Below, in pieces: positions 14,501 to 25,400 of a DNA stretch of 64,000 bases. The position numbers and the translations under genes are program-made. Position 1 is the stretch's first letter. Each line of letters opens with the position of its first letter. Under the pieces are notes generated by a model, which saw only the letters and a program-made list of their open reading frames with translations, searched no databases and was not told where the DNA came from. Origin of the DNA: Antennarius striatus (lineage: Eukaryota; Chordata; Actinopteri; Lophiiformes; Antennariidae); assembly GCF_040054535.1 (NCBI RefSeq), contig NC_090781.1, forward strand, positions 12,625,482 through 12,689,481, in the 5' to 3' direction.

Positions 14501-17500
14501 GTAATGTTTAAATCTGGGACCACAGCATCAATAATACCAGCAAAGATGACCTAGCTAGAGCTCAAGGGAGCACAAAGCATATTTCTAACAAAGTTCTTGG
14601 CAGCACTTAAATATCTGAGCTGAAGGTCGATTTATTACAGCAGAGAAACTGTAGAAATGATTAATCTGATCATGATTGCCTATTATGTGGTACTGCTACT
14701 GGTGATCTGTCTTCAGACTGACTCACCAAATCTGAAATGATGTTTTGTTTTTTTCTAATCAGACTGGAATTAGATCAAGCCAGCCACATTGACTACTGTC
14801 CAGTGGGCGTGGGAGAAATATTTGTATAAAACATAAGATTTATGTGTGACAGTTTATCTGAGGAATAGTCAAGGTATTTTAAAGCCTTGGATTGGAGGAT
14901 TATTTAGATGCTATTGGGGGCACTTCATTGACCCTGCAGGAAATTACAAACGATGGTCATCAGTGATAAAATTTCCAAAGAAATTAGTTGTTTGAAGAGC
15001 TGGTTGTCATAAATTGTACATCTGTTTTTTGGCCTAAGAAAGGTGTAAAGTCTGTAGAAATCTTATATTTGTCAGAGAACACTGCAGGTCTCTCTATGCT
15101 GCTTGTATTAAAGAGATAATGTAGTTTTTCAGAGAATTCGCAACTCTAAACTTTGAACAAGGAAGAATTTCCCTGACTTGTGTCAACAGCTGATGTTAAC
15201 AGGAATATGTCTGATGGTCTCTCCATCAGGTAATTCGTATCCTGAAGGAGCTGAAGCAGAAATATCCTGACAAAGAGCTGGAGCAGCTGGTGGAGCTGGC
15301 AAACTACTACGCCCTGCTGCACCAACAGAAGAGCAGAGCCTTCTACCGCATACAGGTGACACACACACACACACACGCATGCACAATATTTAATACATTC
15401 TTAATTTGCTTTCTAACTACTCCCGTTGTCCATCCCTGCTAAGGCAACACGTATGATGATCGGAGCTGGTAACGTCCTGAAGAAACACGCTGCTGACCAT
15501 GCTCGCCGTACGGCTGTAACCGATGAAGAAGCACCAGAGGACGATGACTTTGGGATATGCAGCAGGATCTCGTTTGAAAGCCCCCACAGCCAGTGCATGG
15601 AGAACTGTGGCATCCTGACGCTGGCAGTAGTCTGTCAAGGTTAGGAAGGAGAACAGTAACAAATGATTAGGGATAAAAAAACAAAACGGATGTGACAACC
15701 CAAGTCAAGTCACACTCACGTGTAAAGTAATACTTTGTGGGATTCAGCAGTCTATAACTGCAGTATGGTGAATTGTAGAGACTGCGCTGTAGATTAAGCT
15801 TTAATTGTTTAACAAAATGGAAAGATCCTTACATAAGAGAATAAGTTATATTATAATGGTTGATTCAACCAAAACAGAGATACAGTCTTTGCTCTTTTAA
15901 CTTCACTTATCCTTTTCCCCCTCTTCAAAGCTGCATGCCAGGTATTTTACCCATGATGCAACTCAGCTACTAATGTTCTTATTTTTGAATTTGTTGTTTT
16001 CACCCCCAAATGATGCTTGTTTTCGATGCAGAATCTCTTGATATAGCCAAAGATTCAGATGGTTGATCTTATTGTTGTGTCACAAATGGGTTTCTGCTTG
16101 GATTTATTCATATATTACCGATGCTTTTTTTATTTTTGCCATTTAGGAGGTCTGGGAGAGAACACGTTTTATGTTGACTACAGGACAGAGGACGGTTCTG
16201 CCAACGCTGGATCGGATTATGAGTACAGTGAAGGAACACTGGTATTCAAGCCTGGAGAGACTCACAAAGAGATTAAGGTAAATAAAGAGACATGAGAGGA
16301 AACATTTACATACTGTGTGACTGGAGAAAGAACTGGCAGACTAACACACTGCATCCCTGAGCTGTGGACCCATTTCAACCCTGAGCTCTGGTGTCAGACC
16401 ACTTCATCAGGTCTGGTGAAGTTCAACAAGGATATAGTTATTTGTACTCTAGTGGCCTTGAGGTGAAACATTCTTAATCCCAGTGGGGAAATTGCATTGC
16501 TATCTTATCATAAATTAAACAGGAACCATCTTTATTGAAATAGAAACTGATACACTCAACATAAATGTTCAGGCCTCTGAGGCCTCCTTTAGCCACATTT
16601 ACACACGATGAGCTACAAGCTCCTGCTACTCCATAATTAGATCTGGTGCAGGAGGAGCTCTGCAGCCTCCTGCATAACAGAGTGGCTGTAAAGTCTGAGG
16701 AGATCAGGAGAGAGGAGGTTGTTTACAGTATCAGCAGGAGAGAAAGGGTAAGGCTGAGGAGAAACAGATGTTGAGATACAAGAATAGAACTCAACAGTTC
16801 TTCTGCGGCTACTGTTGTGTTTGAAAGCTTTTAGGTGCTCTTCAATGAAAGGCAGAAACTTTTTATGTTTTTATTCCCTTATGTCTGCGATGTTTCTTCT
16901 TTGAGGCAGGTTACTTTTTGTCCATCCCACCGACTACTTTATAAGTGCATAAATAAATAAAATTTCAACTGCCAATACATATTGTTGTCTTCAGAATCCA
17001 TTTAGTACAACTATTTTGACTGATTCAGCATGATCAACGGAACATATCAAATTAAATCAAATATAAAAGATGAGAGAAAGACCAAAGAAAGAAGTTCACT
17101 CTCAGACCTTATCAATCCAATCTGAACTTGCGATCAAACAACATAATTTTTTCCCCTGCAAGACAGAAGCCAAGAACTTTTTTTTTTTAAAGCAAACTTT
17201 GCTATGAGAATTAAAAGGATATAGTATGATTGCATGGATTTAAAGTTTGATGAAGGATCAAAAGAAAAGGGTTTGATATGAGGATAGTGGTGCTACAGCC
17301 TGAAGAGATGTATGACAGAAGAACGGGATATATGAGAAAGCAGCTGGTGGAAAGAGACCCATCTACCATGAGTGAATACTGAGTACATTATAAAGGTCAG
17401 TTTCATCCATTTCAACAGCATCAATGGATTTCATCGATCATTCTGCCTAAAACCGTTTCGTCTCAGATGTCTCAGTCATGTCCAATAACTCCAGTTTCAT

Positions 17501-20500
17501 TCCTGCGTTGGTTCCACAGAGGGAACATCTCTCCCAGTCACAGGATTATTCCAGTGATAACAAATATTAATGTGTAAAAATGTTATTGTAAAAGACAATT
17601 CTTTGTCTGAATGAGTTGTTTTGTTTTTTTCTTAAAGGAATCAGTCTCAGATGACTGATGACAGCATATCAGTTAAGGCAGTGGTTCTTAACCTTGTTGG
17701 AGGTACCGAACCCTGCTGGTTTCATATGCTCACTCACTGAACCCTTCTTTAGTAAAAAAAAAAAGGTTTTTTCTCAAATTTAAGACATGAGTATATGTTT
17801 TACCGGTGCATTTTCATGAACTGTGCATTAATGTCACCTTTTTCAAAGAACAAAAACAAAACAGTGCATGAACTGACATGAAATGACCTACCTGCAAATC
17901 AGTGTGACTTCTGCTGTTGTTACTGAGAGACCAGTTCAGATATGTGTGGCTTCACCTTGGCAAGTGCTACTCTGATGTCATTTTCAAAGCAAAGTCTGTT
18001 TCTTTTGTTTTCCATGCAGCTTAAGGAAGTGTTCCTTTATTTTTGCCAGTGCAAGACAGCTGCTGAACTTGACATTGCAAATCATGCAGAACGCTGACTC
18101 CCATCACGTTCCGTTATACAGTACATGTAAATTCACATTGCACATATTCATCCAACCACTTTCTTTTTTTGCTGAACATAGTTACTATGAATTACAATAT
18201 TAAGAAAGCAATCAGATGACACACCATCATGACAGGCATAAATCGACTACTGTAGCACAGGTAGGCTAATCGATTTAGCGTGATCACCTGCAGCCAGTGA
18301 TGGCCAAGGGGGGCGTGTCATCACAAATTGACACGATGTGTCAAACGTACACAGTGATTTGTGTATGTTCGACAAAATAACCGATACATCGCGTCGGGTG
18401 TTTTGTCTTGACCTCCGTCTCCACCGAACCCCTAGGGTTCGATCGAACCCAGGTTAAGAACCACTGAGTTAAGGATATATTCTGTAACACATCTGCATTC
18501 AAATGTCTAAAAAGAATATCTTTTCAACAATAACCAAATTCAGATAAAATATTAATGTTTTTGGTTCTTCTTCATTCTAAGTTACTATCATAGAGACCAG
18601 ATGTTTGTGTGGTTAAAAATGTTGGAAATAAAATTAAAATCTTAACTCACCTGTCAACATTTCAGTCTGAGTTGGATCACATTTCATCAGCAGTGGTGTT
18701 TTATTTTTTACAATGAATACTATAACTCCTGTGATCCCACACTACCACATTACATCATCAAACTACATCCTTATCTCCACAGAGAGAACCTGCTGCATTC
18801 ACATATAAATCACAGGAATGGATTACTGTTTGTCTAATCTCCTTACATTTCTAATAGAATATTGATGAATTTGCCCCTTTCTGTGCACAAATATGTCATA
18901 TTTTAATTTCAAACCTGAACAATTTAGACTGACTCCCCAAATGTCTATAACACCTTCAAGTAATGAAAGACAAATTGTGCTTCATCAAATTTACAATTTG
19001 TGGAAAGTTGTTCATGAAATGGGAATTAAATTAACTGTGGCTGCAAATCTGGTGATTGAGTGAAAGTCTGCACTGCATCCTAAGTAGGCACACTGATCCC
19101 ATCAGAGACAGACAATTAGAAAAGGTCCATGCTCTCTAACAGAATGATGGAGAGTTAGTGAGAAAACAAAGCCTATAAGCTGATTGTCTTTCATGGGTAC
19201 TAGTGAGGAGTACTTGTCAGAGTCTGATTTCATCTAGTCGCAATAAATAGGATTCCTTTTGAGCTTTAAAGGTAGCAATTACCTCACCAGATAAAAGGAA
19301 GGTCCATTAACAATTAACAGTTAATAAGTGTAACTTAAATATACAATGTAAGATTCAGGTCACACTCAGATCACACAGGTATACTCTGTGGTGACACTTA
19401 CATGTTTATTTCTATGTTGGCCTCACAAAGTTTTATTTCACAAAATAAGACTACTTCACAAATATTTATGACTGTTAGTTTTATATATTGAACCATAATA
19501 AAATATATTTTTATTAATTCTACCAAATGAAGATGATAGCTAAGATCCACTTGTTTACATCTGGTCGGTTGCTTAAAATCAGTAAAAGAGGATTAATAGG
19601 AAAGTCTGAAGAATGTTGTTGGTTCCTGCCTTACTGGTGGCTGGAGATGGGCCAGTCTTTGACTTGACTGCCGAAGTGCCACTGAACAAGGCACCAACCC
19701 ATAAGGTATATTATTGAGCTTGTCTGTAATCAATATTTCTATATTAATAATGTGTAACATGACAAAAATCTATCAGAATGTCAAATATTATAAAGACCTA
19801 CAGAGAACTGTCAGCTGCCTTCAGCTTCATGTCGCTTTATTGCTTCACTTCATTGTTCATGCGAACGACAGCGACCTCATTGATTTAGCTCATCATTATA
19901 ACAGTGTTGTAACAATGGAAACACAAAGGTAGCTGATCTGTCTGATCTGCTGTGTCTGTCTGACCAAAATCAGGTCTAAAAAAGGCAAATGTTGGACTTT
20001 TATCATGTGAACACTGATTGATAGTCACGATCATGTGTGTGATGTACTGTATTACATTTTCCTAGCTGTTTTTTCATCACTCCATGTTGCGTCATGGGCT
20101 CCATCAGTCACTATGTAAGGTCTGATCCAATCACAGGATGAGGTCAGTCTCACTGGATAACAGATCCAACCCAATCTGCGTTTGGAGCTCCCACTTGATA
20201 GTTAATGTGCTGTTTCACGATAAGATGCTAACAATGTTGTGAATTTTTCTTGTTCATTTGTTGGCTGAGGGAGACGACTGGCGTCCTGCCCTGCCTGTTC
20301 TCAATTCAACGGAGCCATCCAGACACACACAAGCTCCCAGATTTGGGCTGATGTTGAACCTTTTTACACCCAGGAAAATCAAAATGCACTTCCCATAATA
20401 ATCATACATGTTTGGAACATTTTCCCTGAAATTTTGTTGTGGCAAGAAATCATGAAATATTCAGCTCATGTAAAATTAAACTTTACCACATGAAGCTGTT

Positions 20501-22430
20501 TCTTGAAAAGAGTTCTCAAAGTCAAAGTCAAATTCAGCTTTATTGTCAAATATACCATATATGCATGACATACAGCACAGATGAAATTGCAGTCCTCTCT
20601 GACCCACGGTAGACAGTACAACAGGCAGTACGACACAGACAGTACAACAGGCAGAGAAACACAGGCAGTACAACACGGGACAACACAGGCAGTACAACAC
20701 AGGCAGGACAACACAGGCAGGACAACACAGGCAGTGCAACAAGCAGTACAACACAGGCAGTACAACAAGCAGTACAACACAGACAGTACATCAGACAGTA
20801 CAGCACAAAGTATAAGACGAAACACAAGGGATGGTTAATATCTCTATACACTCTAATCTCACTGGGGAAGTGACATATGCGCAGTTCTGCATCATTCATA
20901 ATAAATTGTGCACATATGTATCGTGCATGTATGCTAAAGTTTAGTGATCAAAACAGATGAATGATGTTAAATTTAACTCTGACACTGTAACATCTTCATC
21001 TTCCTGCTTCCTTTGTCTTAGATTTCCATGTTCCATCACACATTTACTGAATAAACAAAGACTGAATGTAGAATAAAAGAACTGTTTTAGTTTGTGAACT
21101 GAAAACTTACACTGTTCATACTTTTCAATCCGACACCAACTGCACGTCTTACAGTCACCATGTTAAAGTAAACACATCATGAAGGTTACATTTCTCTGAT
21201 GTCTCCTCACAAAGTGACGGTCTGCGTCTCTTTGTGTCACCAGGTCGGCATCATCGACGACGACATATTCGAAGAGGATGAGCACTTCTTTGTGCGGCTG
21301 CTGAATCTGCGCGTTGGCGATGCAGAAGGGATGTTCGAGAGCGATGAAGTTGGCGCCGCCCCCAAGGCTCGTTTGGTTGAGCCCTTGGTTGCCACGGTGA
21401 CCATCCTGGATGACGATCACGCCGGCATCTTCACATTCAGTGAACGCATGGTGCGCGTCAGTGAGAGCGTGGGCACCATGGAGGTGACGGTGGTGCGGAA
21501 CTCAGGTGCGCGCGGTACCGTCATCCTCCCGTACCACACCGAGTCAGGCACCGCCAAGGCCGGAGACGACTTTGAGGATGCCAGAGGAGAACTGGAGTTC
21601 ACCAACGACCAGACTACGTGAGTCTTTGCATCTACATAACATTACATTTACATAACTGCAGAGTAGATCCTAGAACGCCACACAAATTGAAGATTTACAC
21701 TTGGAACATGTGAACGATTTGATATCATAGAAAATACTGGGTTTGTAAGCTTCTTTTGGGCGTGCAGATGAATATAGAATCACTTTTAAAATCATTGAGT
21801 TGAAAATCATTTTTCTTCCAGTGGCGAACAGATGGATCTCTGTAGATCTCTCAGTTCTAATCATGTAGTTATGGTTTTGTTCTGAATTAGATATGTCATC
21901 ACCATTAGTACTTGTACCCACGGTCTAGTGTTTGATTAAACTCTCACTGGTCAGAATTAGAAATACTTTTGATCCAGATTCATTCATTCAGTATGTTTTT
22001 CCCTGTTGCTTTGGGTTATTTATATTAAAAGGAGAGCTTTTATTTTGGGGACAGGGGACAAATTGTTACTTGTAGTCTAAGAAAGCAATGTATTGCTGTA
22101 TAAGTGAAATAGTTTCTGCATGTATCATACTGAAGCTCAACACTGAACGCCCAGACCACAAAGCTCCATCAATGCAGCCCAGTTTCTCCTATACAGTATG
22201 TCACAGCACCTGTTCCATGAGAGCTTGACCCTCACACGAGTCCCTCTCTGCCTTCTCCTAGAGTTTGGAACAACAGTGGTGGCATTTTCAGTTGATTCTA
22301 ATTATCTTCAAGATTTAACTTTGCAATTATCCTCAAAGGGAAAAAGGGAAATTAATAGCACACTCCAGTAGTCATTCAGTCAAACGTATGCATATACGTA
22401 CAGTATATATATTAGTGTGTACAGGACCCT

Positions 22431-22467
<37 letters not shown>

Positions 22468-25400
22468 GCATGTGCGCACACACACACACACACGCACGCA
22501 CAGGTGGGCCTGTAGGCATGCTGTGGGAGGCAGAGTGGTAGGCAGCTCCTTCTTGGAGCACCCCTAAATGAGCAACTCATAAAGGGAGACAGTCCCTTGC
22601 TCAATGGCACCCCGGCAGTGCTCAGGAGGTGAGCTTACACCTCCCACTGTCAGCTCACACTCCAAGGTGGCTGGGCGGGAGCAGAAATCGAACCGCAGAT
22701 CTTGGGAACATTGGACAACCCGCTCTACTAAATGAGCCACTGCCACCCACTTTACTACCTGACTGAATCAGCCCTGTTTCAGTTCCAGTTTTATCTCAGT
22801 TGCATGACTGTACAGCCTTCATTGTTTTATCTGTTAACACCCCTATGTGTTATAACACTCTGGTGCTCCAGATTTCAGACATGTGGTCGATTTATGTCGT
22901 TGTGCACTTCCTGTCCACAAACTGACATGTAATCATGATAACAGACAAAAATGTCAATGAAAACCAAGATATTTTTAGTATTTCATCAAGGACGGTAAAC
23001 AAAGTCAGAGTGTTGTATTCCTGTAGACACTTAGTACTTCTGAGGTGACCATGTCTCTTATCAGCCTGTCAATGAAGCCCTTAAGCCTTGAAGTCCAGAC
23101 TGAGCACCGACAGCCCTCAGTCAGTTGTCGTCTTAGAAAGCTAGTTATTGGTGTTAATGACCCTGGCTAAATGTTGGATCAGATCAATATTTTCTTAGAA
23201 AATGAGTCACATGAAAATATAGATTTACGGATAAAATTTTTCTTTCTTCAGCAATCACTGAATTAAAAAATTAAAAAACATGTTTTCTTTAGGAAATATT
23301 CCAGGTTATGCAGAAATCTCAATAACATACAGTATAACCTCAGTATTTGTTAGTCCAGTTCAGAAAATCACATGACTATTTTCTGTGTTTTCCTGAACTG
23401 GACTAACAAGTACTGAGGTTATATGTTATTGAGATTTGTGTATGTTCGTCTCCGCCGAACCCCTGAGACCGACTCAACGAACCCCTAGGGTTCGATCGAA
23501 CCCAGGTTAAGAACCACTGTTCTAAAGAGATTAACCTACATTCTGTCAAGGACAGTGACATTTCCTTCACAGTAATTCCTCTAGCACTCACTTGATTCTT
23601 CTTCTTCTTCTTCTTCTTCTTCTCCTTTCGGCTTTTCCCTTGAGGGCTCGCCACAGCGAATCAGTTGCCTCCATCTAACCCTGTCTTCTGCATCCTCTTC
23701 TCTCACACCAACTACCTTCATGTCCTCTTTCACTACATCCATAAACCTCCTCTTTGGTCTTCCTCTAGGCCTCCTGCCTGGCAGTTCAAAACTCAGCATC
23801 CTTCTACCAATATATTCACTATCTCTCCTCTGGACATGTCCAAACCATCTCAGTCTGGCCTCTCTGACTTTATCTCCAAAACCTCTAACATGTGCTGTCC
23901 CTCTGATGTACTCATTCCTGATCCTATCCTTCCTGGTCACTCCCAAAGAGAACCTCAGCATCTTCATTTTCTATCACACATCACATCTGACACTTTTCTC
24001 CACCCGTTCCATCCTGCCTGTACACACTTTTCACCTCTTTTCCACACTCTCCATTGCTCTGGACTGTTGAGTGTACAAACTCACTCAATAGTAGTGGATT
24101 ATTGGTAATGAAAATATTCAATGAAGAGATCTTTCACTACATGTGACCTTGGTGTTTTCTTTCCTTTAGAGTCCATGTTTTTTTGTTTTTTTTGTGCAGC
24201 ACATGTGTCTAACGCACATGAACTGCTGTCTGTGTGATATTGATTGCAGCAGCTCTAAGCTGATGTAAACTGGCAGGTTCATTGACTGGCAGCAGCCTGG
24301 ATTAGGTGAGACAGGGCTAGTGATGGATCATTGGTGGCTGGATGGACCTCAGTGTGTTTCTGTGGTGATGGAAAGCTTTCTAGAATATTTGTCAGACTCA
24401 GCAGCACAAGTTCAGCTCTTAAGGGGGTAATTTATTCCTTTTTTTATGTGATTAATGATGGCCCACCTTGAGTTTGTGTCAATCTCTCTTGGAGCTTCGA
24501 GTTAAATACCCGGAGTGTTCGGGATTGAGAATGACAATGTTGGCATCATGTTCATCTCATTTGCAGCCACAAACGTCAAACTTTCTCACCCTGTGGCCTT
24601 TTATAGCATTTACAAAAGTTACTTAATTACTGATGATGCACTGACAAGCCTCTGGATCCAACTATGACAGTGAAAAACTGCTGTGTCTGCAGTTTCACAG
24701 AACTTTTTGCTCCTGCAGTCACCTCGGCATACTTTACCCTCTCTCTGTTCGTCTTGTGAGGAAATTTCTTCCTCTTCTTTTTGTGACATTGTGGCATGTA
24801 GAATCATACTGTCATTTGTTTCTGTCTGTCATCGTGCTCTGGAACCAGAAGCTTTGTATGTCTTCTTTTTCCCTCTCCACACTGCCATCTTGTGTTGCTT
24901 AGAAAGTGAAAGCATCATGACCATGATACTGGGATTATGGGGTTTTTGTATTTTATGGTCCAGCAGTCATCAGGGGAGAGCAAAACGTTAATATCGATCA
25001 TAGTTTTGAGCGGTCCTATCGCTCCAGCTGTCTGGTTACGCTGCGTTATCTTTCCATCTGCTCGTCTTCACCTCGTCTGACCATCTCCACTTTTCATTTC
25101 ACGCCTGACTTTTGCTTGTCATTTTCTCCCATTCCTCACTATAATTTCTATTCTTCCTTCATTCCTCCTTTTTTTCCTCTGTCCTTCTCTTCAGGGTTTT
25201 TCTTTTTATCTTTCATTTTCAATTAACATGTCACATGACACAGCAGTGGTCTGATTTTCCTTCAGTCCAGTGGCATATTTTCAACAAAGTCCAAGTCAGA
25301 ACTCAATGCTCAAATTAATTCAAAAACCACAGCAGTAGGAGAATAAACATGCAGAGAGCTTGTTAACTTTTGACTGAACTATTGATCCCGTCTCCTGCCT

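Larger units (their letters stand above)
16278..21243 (+). other. slc8a2: slc8a2 intron 7 (about 5 kb)
   Basis: The longest slc8a2 intron within the coding region. It holds a 788-bp hAT-type element (17679-18466), a fish-type dispersed repeat fragment near 20519-20600 and a minisatellite at 20610-20812. No extra Calx-beta exon was seen. Confidence 0.85.

Noticed and set aside
20466..20899. Overlapping Cys/Leu-rich frames of 85-119 codons on both strands
   Set aside because: Produced by the minisatellite; both strands open together.
22680..22745. tRNA gene on the - strand
   Set aside because: Only the A and B boxes resemble tRNA; no complete cloverleaf, and a SINE body follows.
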